64,000 nt of DNA from JBQQPY01 sp052258065 (GCA_052258065.1 JBQQPY010000002.1:186001-250000), one strand, 5' to 3'. Counted from the first letter of the stretch, positions 19,000-29,275 are shown. Numbers and translations are program-made. Notes: generated by a model from the sequence alone, not told the origin.

Positions 19000-21060
19000 T
19001 TACATTTTATTAAACTTGCGACTTCTTTCCTGGGGCGCAGCGGATTGGCGAGCCTCCGCATGCGCAAGATCTAGTGCAATCTGTACCGTTTCATTTAGAT
19101 AGGGATCCGGTTCTTTATAATTCCTGAAAATGGCTTTCAAATTCTTCACAGGTTTCTTGCCCTGACGCACTAGCCGCTCGTTAGTGCGTTGCAGACGGAT
19201 AGCGTCATCCTCGTGTTTCTCCTTTTCTCGCTGTGCAAGATTCAGAGAGACCCAATTACGCCTCTCCTTCATGACATGAAAACGCGCAATATCCTGTTGA
19301 ATATACTGGAATTCAGGATTCTTAACGATGCGTGCCTGATACGCTTTAAGCAAGTCGGCTAAGAACGATTTTAAATAGTCGGCTTTAATATAGGTAGCCG
19401 GGTTGATGCTGTCCCAGGGTAGCGCATTATCTTCAAATTTTTCGCCGGTTTCGACGGTTTCTATGCCGGTGGGCATGATGATATCCGGTAATACGCCTTT
19501 AAGCTGCGTGCTGCCACCGTTAATCCGGTAAAATTTTTGGCTCGTATATTGGATAGACCCCAGCGCAGGCCATTCAGGCCGCAGCATCTTATCATAGATA
19601 CGGTTAAGTGAACAGTATTGCTGCACCGTGCCTTTACCGAAGGTCGGCTCGCCGACTACCAGAACCCGGCCATAATCCTGCATCGCCGCGGCGAAGATCT
19701 CCGACGCAGAAGCGCTGAACCTATCGACTAATATCACCAGCGGTCCTTTATAATAGAGAATGCCATCGGTATCGCTACCATTGATGATTTTACCTTTATT
19801 GTCAATTACTTGCACAACAGGCCCACTGGGAATAAACAGCCCTGATAGCGATACAGCTTCGTTCAACGCACCGCCGCCATTAACGCGTAAATCAATAATA
19901 ATGCTTTGTACGTTCTGTTTTTCTAGCTTTTTCAGTTGCACCTTGACATCATCTGTCAAGCCTAGATAAAAAACGCGAATTTCCAAAACCCCCACCCTTT
20001 CTTTGCCGATGGTTTTCACCGACATTTTTACCGCCCGATCTTTAAGCCGGATACGCTCGCGAGTAACGCTGACGATATGGGTTTTGCTGCCTCTGCCGGC
20101 AGGCAATATTTCCAGGCGCACTTTGCTGCCCTCCAGCCCTTTTATCAGCGATACTACGTCATCCAACCGCCAGCCGATAACATCCACCATCGTCTTGCCG
20201 GTCTGGCCTACAGCCACGACGCGGTCACCCACGGTGATAGCTTTGCTTTTCATCGCCGGGCCGCCCGGTATGAGGGAGCTTATTACGGTGTAATCATCAT
20301 CCATTTGCAACACCGCGCCAATACCTTCCAGCGACAGACTGATCTCTGTGTTAAATTGCTCGGCATTCCGCGGCGAAAGATACTTAGTGTGCGGATCGAT
20401 CTCACGGGCGAAAGCGTTCATAATCAGTTGGAAAACGTCTTCGCTATTGCTTTGAGTCAGGCGCCGAATGGCGAGCTGATAGCGCTTGGTCAAAATTTCA
20501 CGGATCTCTTTCTCGGCTTTGCCAGTTAGCTTGAGATTGAGCGCGTCATACTTCACCTTAGCATCCCATAAAGCGTCTAGCTCAGCCGTAGCCTTGGGCC
20601 AGGGAACTTTGCTGCGGTTGATTTCGATGGCACCGCTACCGTTGAAATTCATCGGTTTAGCCAACTGCGCTAGCGCATATTGATAACGCTCGAATCGGCG
20701 CTTTTCTGTTAGGTTATATATTGCATACGGCAAATCCAGCTTACCACTCTTGAGCTCATCGGCCAGCTGTGATTTTTGGGCGGCGAACTGCGCAATATCT
20801 GAAGATAGCAACACATTGTGATTGGAATCTAGCATGTTAAGGTAACGGTCAAAAATTTTTCCGGCAAACGCCGCATCCAGATCAAAATGGCGATAGTGCG
20901 ACCGCGTAAAACGCGCGCTAACCCGCTGGCTCAACGTTTTCTGATGTGCTTCTTCTTTTAACGCGGGGATTTGATCGGCGCGAGTGATGCCGTCTTTCGC
21001 TATAGCTCCGCTCGCTAGCAGCGCCCCCGCTATCATTGCGGCTCTGACAAATGTGTTCAT
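19000..21060 (-). CDS. prc: Prc, periplasmic tail-specific protease
   Basis: Prc cleaves C-terminal tails of periplasmic proteins, including FtsI and SsrA-tagged proteins. The start chosen is ATG 21060 (MNTFVRAAMIAG), which gives a signal peptide aligned with E. coli Prc and 686 aa against 682; a longer frame starting 14 codons upstream would overlap proQ. A PDZ domain lies at about 235-330. The catalytic serine is within RFSASASE (about residues 448-454) and the catalytic lysine in PTFGKGTVQQ. The gene is intact and lies 19 bases after proQ on the same strand, as in E. coli. Confidence 0.96.
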   Translation of the reverse strand: MNTFVRAAMIAGALLASGAIAKDGITRADQIPALKEEAHQKTLSQRVSARFTRSHYRHFDLDAAFAGKIFDRYLNMLDSNHNVLLSSDIAQFAAQKSQLADELKSGKLDLPYAIYNLTEKRRFERYQYALAQLAKPMNFNGSGAIEINRSKVPWPKATAELDALWDAKVKYDALNLKLTGKAEKEIREILTKRYQLAIRRLTQSNSEDVFQLIMNAFAREIDPHTKYLSPRNAEQFNTEISLSLEGIGAVLQMDDDYTVISSLIPGGPAMKSKAITVGDRVVAVGQTGKTMVDVIGWRLDDVVSLIKGLEGSKVRLEILPAGRGSKTHIVSVTRERIRLKDRAVKMSVKTIGKERVGVLEIRVFYLGLTDDVKVQLKKLEKQNVQSIIIDLRVNGGGALNEAVSLSGLFIPSGPVVQVIDNKGKIINGSDTDGILYYKGPLVILVDRFSASASEIFAAAMQDYGRVLVVGEPTFGKGTVQQYCSLNRIYDKMLRPEWPALGSIQYTSQKFYRINGGSTQLKGVLPDIIMPTGIETVETGEKFEDNALPWDSINPATYIKADYLKSFLADLLKAYQARIVKNPEFQYIQQDIARFHVMKERRNWVSLNLAQREKEKHEDDAIRLQRTNERLVRQGKKPVKNLKAIFRNYKEPDPYLNETVQIALDLAHAEARQSAAPQERSRKFNKM

Positions 21061-21079
21061 GCCCCGCTTGGTCTCCGCA

Positions 21080-21751
21080 TCATAACTGCAGATATTCTGC
21101 ACGCACTATCAAAACTATCCCGGAAAAGAGCTTTACTTTTATCCCTTCTTTAGCAATTGCCATGACGGTTGCGTTCATAGAGTTTTTACCCACTTTGACT
21201 TTGATAGTCTGGCCGATTTGCAACGTCGAAATTTCGGTGAAAAGCATAGCTTTGACGACCGGCGTCGCTTGCCGAGTGGCAGATGCTTTTTCTTTAGAAT
21301 CAGGAACGCGAGACGCAACGGAGTCGCTCTTAGCGGGCCGCTTCGACGTAACGGGACTATGCGGTGCAACGGTCCCGCCGGTTTTGCTTTTATTCGCCTG
21401 TTGGGCCGCTCTCTGAAGCTGAATGCGGGCTTTGGCTTCCTCTAATTGTTTTCGTGCACGTTCAACATGCCGCCTTTCTAATTCGCCACAGTGATTACCG
21501 TCGAGATCAACGCGCTGCACGCCAAGCTTGATCCCGTAAAGGTAACGCCAGCTTAAGGTATACAAGCGCAATGCGGAACGCAATTGCGTCTTGCTGATAT
21601 TATCTTCACACTGAACCCGTTGTATGAGATCCTGAAAAATGCCGATTTTAAGCGGCCTAGCTTCACCTTCGACCGTAAAACAGAGCGGGAATCGCTCCGC
21701 CAGAAAGGCAATGACTTCTTTTTTGCTATTCAGTTTAGGTTTATTTTTCAT
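21080..21751 (-). CDS. proQ: ProQ, RNA chaperone
   Basis: ProQ is a FinO-domain RNA-binding protein that stabilises sRNAs and mRNA 3' ends. The protein is 223 aa (E. coli 232). The N-terminal FinO domain (1-125) shows SSWRYLYG-like LSWRYLYGIK and KTQLRSALRLYT. A basic, Ala/Ser-rich linker is followed by a Tudor-like C-terminus (about 170-223). GGGAGC just before ATG 21751 is a good ribosome binding site. It leads prc in the conserved order. Retention in a reduced genome suggests that sRNA regulation persists. Confidence 0.96.
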   Translation of the reverse strand: MKNKPKLNSKKEVIAFLAERFPLCFTVEGEARPLKIGIFQDLIQRVQCEDNISKTQLRSALRLYTLSWRYLYGIKLGVQRVDLDGNHCGELERRHVERARKQLEEAKARIQLQRAAQQANKSKTGGTVAPHSPVTSKRPAKSDSVASRVPDSKEKASATRQATPVVKAMLFTEISTLQIGQTIKVKVGKNSMNATVMAIAKEGIKVKLFSGIVLIVRAEYLQL

Positions 21752-21949
21752 GAAGCTCCCTGATTACAACGGATTTGCTAGCCAGCGCAAGCATGAACTG
21801 GCGTCGTTATAATAACGCCACAAATAAAGACCAGGTTACCAGTATGTTATTATCAAGCATTAGTGATAAATTTTGCATATTACTGGATCTTAACTGCCGG
21901 CAGAGTGAATCTATCACTGCCTTTAGTCTATAGTCATCATTCAGAAAAA

Positions 21950-22185
21950 AGCGCTAGTAAATTGTGCTATCGATATCCAAAATCCTTACTACGCATTCAT
22001 CCATTGTGATAGACAATAATATTTCCGGTTTACTAGTGGCATCGCTAGCAAGATTATTTGGGATAAGCATGCATATCGCCGATACGCTATATTTAATTTT
22101 CCACCACTGCAGTGCCGCAGACGCCTTTAGACCTATTTACTTAATTAGATACGCACGTAAATTAGCTTTCTCTGAAAGGATCTGA
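21950..22185 (-). pseudogene. msrC: msrC (yebR) remnant, free methionine sulfoxide reductase
   Basis: The minus strand reads SDATSKPEILLSITMDECVV then RILDIDSTIY, matching the GAF-domain protein MsrC (CDAASNSEIVLPLVVKNQIIGV, LDIDSTVF). Weaker upstream text resembles FQGKIACVRI. msrC is the gene upstream of proQ in E. coli, so synteny supports the call. Only the C-terminal half is left. A 73-codon frame on the plus strand is a shadow. Confidence 0.75.
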
Positions 22186-22224
22186 GAACAAGTGTATCAC
22201 CTTACGAATTTTTCTTAGCTAATT

Positions 22225-22445
22225 TTAAAGCACTGCATGACATTTAATGCTGCTACCTGAAAACAAGGCATCAGTGCTCCGGGTTACAACGTCAGTTAAA
22301 TAAATACTTACATTTAACTAAATAATTAGACGTATGTTAGCTACAAACTGCATGGTAAGTACCCATTATGGTATTTTTGACATTCTCTAACAAAACGGTC
22401 ATCTACTTAAACAGCGCCTATTGCGAGTGCAGTTTAATCTTGTCT
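22225..22445 (-). mobile_element. Family D (IS1595-like) relic
   Basis: In reverse it shows the ATCAGTGCTCC, AAATACTTACATTTAACTAA, CTGCATGGTAAGTACCCATT and ACTTAAACAG phrases of family D, the C-terminal coding end plus 3' flank. Confidence 0.6.
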
Positions 22446-22714
22446 ATTTACAGTCCATAGTTAAGAATCTTTATGTTGGAGACAGCACAACTGCTTCTAT
22501 AAAATAAACAATAAATGTCTAAAATCACAAGATTAATCCGTTTTAATTTTATTAAATTTTTTCGTGAGGGCTGGCTTGTCCAGCTAGATAGGCGTTACGC
22601 CGGCAGTTAATTACAACCCGATAACGGCGGTGTACAGGGTGAAGAATCAGGCATGCGAGAAACGTAGATACTATATCCTGCAAGTTGTTACTTTTTAGGT
22701 TTTATTTCGTATCA

Positions 22715-23250
22715 AATATTTCATAAATCTATAGACTGTAATAGGATAAAATCATCTAACACTGATTCAGGAAAATCCTGATTGCAGAGACAGATACACA
22801 GGCACAGTCTGATCTGAAGCTCTTTACTAGAATAGAGATAGTAGCTTTAGCATATATCTTCTATACGCCCATTAAATAGCTCGACCATAAGATTCGCTTG
22901 TAAGGGAATTAGTAGGCTAAGACGGTATGCATTATCAAGATCCGCACATAAAGAGGTCGAACACATTTTGCTGAGCCTTTTCACAGGCTAAAAAGACGAT
23001 TTCAATATTCTCTGCAATTAACCGAAAAATGACTACGGGAGATGCTCAATTAAAATCATGCAAAATATCGTTCATTATCAGCCATCTTGGCTTTATAGAG
23101 ACGGATAAAAGATCATCGAACCTCCAGATCTATACCCAAAAAAAATATAATATCGCGAAGTCTTATTTAGCATTTGTAAAAGATATTTTTACATGTATAT
23201 AATCGGGATTATAGCTTTTAAGCGCTTTATTCTTTGAATTTACTCCTTTC
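22715..23250 (-). mobile_element. Family A (IS481-like) relic
   Basis: Reverse-strand family A from the 3' end (AGACTGTAATAG) through TAGGCTAAGACGG, the core, and back to ATCGGGATTATAGCTTTTAA. Several internal deletions are present. It ends 110 bases before gmhB. Confidence 0.68.
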
Positions 23251-23361
23251 TTCTTAACGTCACGCAAGCGTCCTAATCCATGCCGTGCGTAATCTGTGAT
23301 CATCTTCTTTTTCTGTATCAAAATATGCGATACTTAAAGCTTCGTAATCAGGAGCCTTGCA

Positions 23362-23919
23362 GTGGCACAGTCTATTTCCGCAATCTTTTTAGACCGCGAC
23401 GGTACGATTAATATAGATAACGGTTATGTACATAACATTGAAGATTTTCAATTTATTGCGGGCGTTATCGATGCCATGCAGGAATTGAAAAAGATGGGAT
23501 TCGCTCTAGTGGTAGTCACCAATCAATCCGGGCTAGCTCGAGGTCTTTTTAGCAAAGAGCAATTTATTCGCTTGACGAGATGGATGAATTTATCACTAGC
23601 AGTTCATGACGTCAATCTGGACGGTATTTATTTTTGTCCGCATCCGCAGGCTGGGTTAGAGGAATTACGCCAAGAGTGTGATTGCCGCAAGCCAAAACCC
23701 GGCATGCTGCTGGATGCACAGAAACACCTGCACATCGATATGGCTACTTCCTATATAGTAGGGGATAAATTAGACGATATACTGGCAGGCAAAGCGGCAG
23801 GGGTCGGCACTCGGGTGCTGGTACGCAGCGGTAAAGCGGTAACGGAGCAAGCCAGCATGGCGGCAGATTGGATCATTGATAGTCTAGCCGGCCTGCCGGC
23901 TATGATTAAAAAGTGTTAA
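23362..23919 (+). CDS. gmhB: D-glycero-D-manno-heptose 1,7-bisphosphate phosphatase
   Basis: GmhB removes the C7 phosphate in ADP-heptose synthesis for the LPS inner core. It is a HAD-superfamily enzyme of 185 aa (E. coli 191). FLDRDGTIN at residues 9-17 holds the nucleophile Asp; VVTNQSG (about 51-57) and GDKLDD (about 136-141) complete the HAD motifs. The zinc loop ligands are in CPHP and CDCRKPKPG. The start is GTG with AGGAGCC upstream. The gene stands alone between IS relics. Its retention implies that heptose-containing LPS is still made. Confidence 0.96.
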   Translation: MAQSISAIFLDRDGTINIDNGYVHNIEDFQFIAGVIDAMQELKKMGFALVVVTNQSGLARGLFSKEQFIRLTRWMNLSLAVHDVNLDGIYFCPHPQAGLEELRQECDCRKPKPGMLLDAQKHLHIDMATSYIVGDKLDDILAGKAAGVGTRVLVRSGKAVTEQASMAADWIIDSLAGLPAMIKKC

Positions 23920-24124
23920 ATTAGCGTATAAAATAATGTGTTATCAATTAAAAAAGCAAGGATATTTTATTGCTGTTTCAAACCGCTTCGCTAGAATATG
24001 TCTTTATTGATCGATAATATAAATATCATCAACGCTAACCCAAGCATTTAGACACAACCTTACAAACTCGTGATTGTAATCATGTATCACATGCCAGAAA
24101 GTAGTATAGGTTTTTGAATAATTT

Positions 24125-24470
24125 AGGTTTGATTTTTCCAATATCTTATAGACTGTAATGGTGTTTACTACTTAATACTGATTGAAGCAATTCTTAATCG
24201 TAGAGTCAGACATGTCGATGCATTCTGATCTTAAGTACTAAACTAGAATGGAAATTATGATTTTACAGCACATTTTCTATATGTTAATTAAACCCCTTGA
24301 CTATACTATTCGGTGTGGTTGTGCCGATAGGATAAGACAGCGTTCTATGTCAAGCTCTCTACATAAGCAATTGAACAAATCCTTCCCGGTGACTAACCGT
24401 TTTCGCAGACCAAAAGACGATCTGTCGATTCTCTGTAATAATCTGTAAATGCCTGATCAATTTCCATAAA
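24125..24470 (-). mobile_element. Family A relic, inverted 3' half
   Basis: Reverse family A sequence from TAGACTGTAATGG to the DNGKEFTDR-coding region (GACGATCTGTCGATTCTC). It meets a forward 5' fragment head-on at about 24470. Confidence 0.62.
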
Positions 24471-24474
24471 GTAT

Positions 24475-24620
24475 GCTTGACTGTTTGGTTCCGGATCATT
24501 ATATAGATATTCATCGCGCAGCCTTGTTTATCATAAGATAGCGACTAATGAAGATAGTTCAGAGTAAATATCATGATGATAAAACTCCATGGTCAGACAA
24601 CTACAATACCTAAATTACCG
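24475..24620 (+). mobile_element. Family A relic, 5' end fragment
   Basis: The forward 5' end of family A (GGTTCCGGATCATTATATAG, then AAATATCATGATGAT), cut off after about 145 bases. With the preceding fragment it forms an inverted pair. Confidence 0.6.
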
Positions 24621-24829
24621 AAAAATAGGGAAACATAAATAAATTATTTATTTTTAAAAAATTTTACTATTTTCTAAACTTAGAGCGTGATTTCTTGTCT
24701 TGATAAATAAATTGAAAGCGAGCCTCAATGCTAGAAAGGCTGTTGAGCATTTCTCATTTACATGCACAATGAAAGTCCCATAAGTCATCTTTTGCATTTA
24801 TATCCTCTTAATTATGCATTTTTCTCAGC

Positions 24830-25070
24830 TATCTCTAATAGACCGCATGGCATTGTAGATCTTTTAAATTCTAACACTAAGAAACGCAGTTTTTTACTCC
24901 TAAGTCATCACGTCGGTTGATTCAATACTTAAATTTAACCAGATAAGGAAATACATATTTGCTACGAATCTTATGGTAAGTCCTTATTATTATTTTTACA
25001 TTCTTAGTATAGTATTCATTCACTTAAAAAGTATCTATTTCTAGTGTAGATCAAGTTTAACTGAAAAGGT
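24830..25070 (-). mobile_element. Family D (IS1595-like) relic
   Basis: Reverse family D: TAGACCGCATGGCATTGTAG, then ACGTCGGTTGATTCAATACT, then ATGGTAAGTCCTTATTAT and ACTTAAAAAGTATC, the coding C-terminus and its flank. Confidence 0.62.
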
Positions 25071-25084
25071 GCGTTATTAGGCAT

Positions 25085-25210
25085 ATCTTTGCGAGGATCA
25101 TATTTTGGCTCTATAATCAAGAATTGCCTTAATCAATATTAAGGAGAAAAACCCTATTGCAGTCTTTGAAATATTATTTCAAAATTAAAATAAATTTTAA
25201 AAAACTATAT
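25085..25210 (+). mobile_element. Family A relic, 3' end fragment
   Basis: Forward 3' end of family A (TGGCTCTATAATCAAGAATT, then CTATTGCAGTCTTTGAAATA). It lies about 100 bases downstream of the fur stop. Confidence 0.55.
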
Positions 25211-25313
25211 GACCTTTTGATAAATAAAAATTTTGTAATCCTCTCAAGTTTTTTCTTAAAATTCTATTTACAAAGATTATTTTACAGTCTCTTACCGTAT
25301 TTTTATTCAGATA

Positions 25314-25781
25314 TCAGAATTTTACTAGGTGCGGATCATCGATATCATGCAAGATGTCATCTTTATCACAGCCAACTTCTGCGCAATGGCCATAAAGATA
25401 GAGGCTGTGGTTAGTCAGTTTAATGTTGTGCTCTTTTGCAATGTTGCGCCGACGCATCTCCATAAACTCATCGCGAAACTCAATGACCTTGCCGCAATCC
25501 AGGCAAATCAGATGATCGTGATGATGTTTCTGGGTCAGCTCAAAAACCGATTTACTGCCCTCGAAATTTTGGCGGGTGACAATGCCGGCATCATCGAATT
25601 GATTGAGTACGCGGTAAACAGTAGCCAGCCCGATTTCTTCACCCATATCGATCAGCTTTTTATATAGATCTTCCGCACTAACGTGGTGAGATTCTGGATA
25701 TTGCAACACCTCCAGGATTTTGAGCCTAGAAAGCGTCACTTTCAGGCCGGCTTTCTTTAATGCCATGTTATTATTAGTCAT
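25314..25781 (-). CDS. fur: Fur, ferric uptake regulator
   Basis: Fur is the iron-responsive repressor of iron acquisition genes; its regulon often includes suf, which is kept at 46.7 kb. The protein is 155 aa (E. coli 148). The winged helix lies at about 15-80 (SAEDLYKKLID, ATVYRVLNQF). The metal-binding HHHDH is at residues 86-90, with the zinc ligand pair CLDC at 93-96 and a second C....C pair at 133/138. A perfect 11-bp inverted repeat lies 31 bases upstream. fldA, the usual neighbour, was not found. The gene is intact. Confidence 0.97.
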   Translation of the reverse strand: MTNNNMALKKAGLKVTLSRLKILEVLQYPESHHVSAEDLYKKLIDMGEEIGLATVYRVLNQFDDAGIVTRQNFEGSKSVFELTQKHHHDHLICLDCGKVIEFRDEFMEMRRRNIAKEHNIKLTNHSLYLYGHCAEVGCDKDDILHDIDDPHLVKF

Positions 25782-25811
25782 GCGGGCTTGGTCCTGTTAC
25801 TTAATAAGTAA

Positions 25812-25836
25812 GTCATAAGCTAACATAGCTTATGAC
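25812..25836. promoter_or_regulatory. Perfect 11-bp inverted repeat upstream of fur
   Basis: GTCATAAGCTA, a 3-base ACA spacer, then TAGCTTATGAC. It lies 31-55 bases upstream of the fur ATG. It does not match the Fur box (GATAATGATAATCATTATC). It could be an operator for another regulator, or the terminator hairpin of a lost upstream gene, although no T-run follows on either strand. Confidence 0.5.
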
Positions 25837-26024
25837 AATCGTTGGCCTGAAAATGTATCACTGCATTATTATAAAACTAATAGCAAACAATGAAGAAAGG
25901 ACTTATTTTCATTCTAGCTCACTCAGCAAGTAAGAACTACGTTACCTCTTTTAAGTATCACACCTTAGAAGATAGCATGTTGGCTTTTTAAATAAGTATG
26001 TCTAATTTAATGACAATATTTTAT

Positions 26025-26375
26025 AAACTGCTGTAGCGTTTGCTGCTCAATACTAATTGTAGCAATTCCTGATTGTAGGTGCAGATATATCGGTGCAGTG
26101 TGTTCTCAATCTCTTCAGAAGAATTAAATGATACTTTTTCAGCACACTTTCTATACGCCTATTAAATCACTCAACTATACCATTTGTTTACAAGTACATC
26201 GGTGGCCTAAGGCCGGTATTCTATACCAAACTCTGCACATCAGCGGTTAAATTCATGTTTCCTGGTAAATAAGCAAGCCGAAAATACGATCTGCAAATTC
26301 CTTGCCATTGTTTATAAGCCCCCGATGAATAACCATGCAATATGCTCAACTAATATCACGCAAGATACATCGTAC
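26025..26375 (-). mobile_element. Family A relic, inverted
   Basis: Reverse family A from its 3' end (CAATTCCTGATTGTAGGTGC) through GTGGCCTAAGGCCGG to the segment for DNGKEFTDR (ATACGATCTGCAAATTCC). It abuts a forward family A copy at about 26385. Confidence 0.65.
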
Positions 26376-26384
26376 ATTAGGCGT

Positions 26385-26671
26385 ACTTTGGTTTTTAGCT
26401 AAGCCTTATAGTATCTTCGGACTGACCGTTTCTAAATAAAAAAACGAGATAGCATAAAAGATAATAACCATACTTTCTATTACTTAAAGACGATGCTGTC
26501 GCCTCTGCAAGAGGCAGTAGCCTTTTCTCTGCGAAAAATGCTTTTCTCCCAATAAATAATCTGCGGGTGATTTTACACGAATTCTTAAATCCTGCCGGAT
26601 TTCAATCTGGCCTGGATAACTGTTTACGCAGGCATGGACTTGAATCTTTTGGTGAGATAGAGGAGAAAGCA
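26385..26671 (+). mobile_element. Family A relic, 5' half, upstream of the group II intron
   Basis: Forward family A from CTAAGCCTTATAGTATCTTC to GAGGAGAAAGCA, where the other copies continue CTAAAACTAAAG. Here the sequence switches to the intron and resumes near 28565, so the intron lies inside this element. Confidence 0.72.
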
Positions 26672-28564
26672 TGTTGAGTAGGAGCAGGAGAACTCCCGCC
26701 GCTCTCTCACAGCACCGTAGATGCGGTGCCGCATACGGGCACCGGGCTTCACATTAACACTGGACTTGCCGTTGCTGCTCAAACAGTGATATTAAGCCTA
26801 GTGATCTCTTTATTGCTCGATGCATATGACTGGCTCCCGAGCTCCACCAGTCTCCTCGCTGGTTGCTCGCCGAGATCGACGCACTTTCTTCAGGCAATCC
26901 AGCTTGCATTAACATTCTTGCTCACTTGTATCTCCGCTTTCATTACCGCCATGACCAGCAGCGAAGTTTGCGTCTTACCCAACCATCTATCTCTTCCAGC
27001 ACCCTTTTGACTTGACTGTACCTGAATAGCTGGTCCAGCCCTAGTACTGCATTCAGTTTATTGATGGCAACCTTCACTGATTTCATCCCGTTGCCCGTGG
27101 TCAGACTGCGGATGTTATCATCCATACTGATCACGCTGATTGGAGCAATTTCAGTCGTATCTGTTTGTGCAGGGTCAAACTGTACCTGAAAAACTTGCGT
27201 TTCCACAGACGTACTACTGAACTCTTCTGCTCATTTATCTGCAGTTTTAATCTACTCCTAAGCAAACAAGGAACTGACTGATTAACCTAAGCAGATGTTT
27301 GCCTGCTTTGTAGCTGCTTACATAGATGTTGCAGTCATCAACATAACGACAAACGATAGAAGCAATGTCCCCGGCACTCTAGTTTTTATCCGGTTTATCC
27401 AGCAGGATGTTTGACAGTAGCGGTGACAGCGGGCGTGCATTCCTTTCACTAGCCACTCCGCGGCTTTCCCCTTTACAATTTCTGCCTCAAGATAGCGGCA
27501 TATTAGTTTTAGTAACCGCTTATCCTTAATTTTTCCGGCCAGACGAGACATAAGAATGTCGTGATCAACCCAAGGAAAGAAAATCCTTAAATCCATATCT
27601 ACAGCCTAGAGTTTCTCGCTCTATATGTCACCCTGTGCTTGTTGCACTGCTTGCGATACATTACGATTTGTCCTAAAGTCATAGCTAAAATGCGAGAAGT
27701 TCGGCTCTACGATAGGCTCAAGTTTCTGCGCTATCGCCTGTTGGATAAGCTTGTCTACCAATGCAGGAATACCTAAGGTTCTCACGCTACCGTCTAGTTT
27801 CAGGATGTCTATTCGTCATATCGCCTGCTATCAATGCCTGTTGCATACTTGCTCAATGTTATTGCAGCTAAGGTTTCAACGCCGTTACGTTCAAGTTATC
27901 TGCCTCTGCCGCACCTTTGTTTTCTACAAAGCACTGACAGAACAGCATCAAATTTTCTCTCGTTACCACCGCTTCTATTATGGTCAATGACATTTCCGCC
28001 TTTATTTGCCTCCTGACTGCTTGTTATTTCAGCACCCGCACGCGATATTAACGAATACCATCTGCCGTATACCATTCTGGCCGCAGTTGTCTGCGCCTGT
28101 GCTTCATCAATCCTTGTCGAGCATCAGTATCTTAATTATGCTTAATCATGTTCGGCTCTTCATGCTGTCAGTTAACCAGCACTAGTGCGGCCTCGGTTGA
28201 CTTCTGCTGTTCTATCCGAACATCTCACAACGTTAGAAGCCTTGTGGCAGAACAACAGGCTTTTCGGGGTAATGCACGCAACCTTCTTACTTATACTTGT
28301 CGGTTATACGTTACAGCGTTTTATGTGAGTATTGGGCCTTGACGATATTGGCCGCCTTACCCGGCGGCGCTGCCTAAACCGCTTTCTATTAATCAGGTCA
28401 GCATTTTTCTTTTTTTCTTCAGATTTCTCTCGCGGTAAGCACGCTTGTTGTTCAGCTAGTACTTGCCTTCACCGGGTATGTAGAGGACTGGCACTTCTTA
28501 GTCGTTTCTTGACCACACAGTCAACGGAGAGTGTTCATCAAGGCGCTACGCGTCATGCCAGGTA
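26672..28564 (-). mobile_element. Degenerate group II intron inserted in a family A element
   Basis: About 1.9 kb on the minus strand. The 3' end carries a domain V-like hairpin (plus-strand 26695-26750; minus-strand text GTGCCCGTATGCGG, then CTACGGTGCTGTGAGAG). The middle encodes a broken reverse transcriptase. The flanks are the two halves of one family A transposase gene, so the insertion site is between GAGAAAGCA and a decayed CTAAAACTAAAG. The 5' end reads GTACCTGGCATGACGC, a mutated form of the usual GUGCG-type start. Boundaries are good to a few bases. Splicing is unlikely given the decay. Confidence 0.8.
26935..27995 (-). pseudogene. Group II intron reverse transcriptase/maturase, broken
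   Basis: In order on the minus strand: VTRENLMLFCQCFVENKGAA, then LGIPALVDKLIQQAIAQKLE, then YDFRTNRNVSQAVQQAQG and DLRIFFPWVDHDILMSRLAG. Next come KDKRLLKLICRYLEAEIVKG, RYVDDCNIYVSSYKAGK, and finally LDQLFRYSQVKRVLEEIDGW. These match LtrA-type proteins in RT0-RT7 order. The catalytic YADD is YVDD here (plus-strand 27334-27345), an accepted variant. Several stops and frameshifts break the frame, so it is inactive. Confidence 0.85.
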
Positions 28565-28935
28565 CACAAAAATAAAGTACAAAGCGCTTAAAATCCATAA
28601 GCCGGCTTACCTGCATGTTGATACAAAACCCCTTCGATAAACAGCAGGCAAGCTCTCACGACATTATTTTTTGTAGGTATAGATCGAGTGAATCTATGGG
28701 TTTTTGTCCGTCTATAAAAAGAGAAAACCGCGGATCAATCCACGAAGTTTCTTGCTTAGTGCACCATGTTCAATGGCTATTGATTAGATGCTTACAGAAA
28801 ATAGTAAAAAATTTACAGATCGTCTTTTGGCTCACGAAAACGCTTAGCCACAAGGAAGCTTCCAATCTATAGAATATTGGTACAAAATCAAACTTAAATT
28901 ATTTAAAAAACAACTATACTACCTTTCGGCGCACA
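28565..28935 (+). mobile_element. Family A relic, 3' half, downstream of the intron
   Basis: It continues the element interrupted at 26671: AAAGCGCTTAAAATCCATAA, HEPAYLHVD-like text, a readable FVGIDRxxxWVFVRL region, TDRLLAHENA and the terminal AACAACTATACTACCTTTCG. Confidence 0.72.
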
Positions 28936-28954
28936 ATGCCGTAACGAATTTAAC

Positions 28955-29275
28955 ATCAATGCAGTCGTATATCCCTTTGCGAGGTTTACGGTTCAGGATC
29001 ACCTCAGGCCCTTCTTCAACAAAACAACGCTTGACCGGATCGGTCTTGCGAGCACTTATTTGTAAAATCTTGGCTAACGCCGCGTCACTCGCTCGCTTTA
29101 TACATTCAATTGTTGATGCATCTCAATGCAACAAAATCAATACATTCAAAACTTTCTGTACAACATGCCCGCTCTTTCTGAGCAATACTTTAAGTTGCAT
29201 GTTTACTTCCGACTTGAGAGCAATAATGTATTTTGCATTCCTCTATTTTAAAAAATTTCTTTAGCTATGACCACA
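28955..29275 (-). mobile_element. Family B relic, left half, inverted
   Basis: Reverse family B left half, from ACTGCATTGATGTTAAATTC back to the start region (CCTCTATTTTAAAAAATTTC). The minus strand reads RLPKIMKIRPVKRCFVEEGP-like, heavily decayed text. It adjoins the right half in the opposite orientation, so this copy has an internal inversion. Confidence 0.55.

Noticed and set aside
21964..22185. 73-codon plus-strand frame upstream of proQ
   Set aside because: The opposite strand reads as MsrC, and the position fits synteny.
25157..25414. 85-codon plus-strand frame ending inside fur
   Set aside because: Its second half is antisense to fur and its first half is a low-complexity AT-rich stretch over a family A fragment.
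26726..27010. 94-codon frame on the plus strand in the intron
   Set aside because: It is antisense to the group II intron RT end, whose readable text (DQLFRYSQVKRVLEEIDGW) is on the minus strand.
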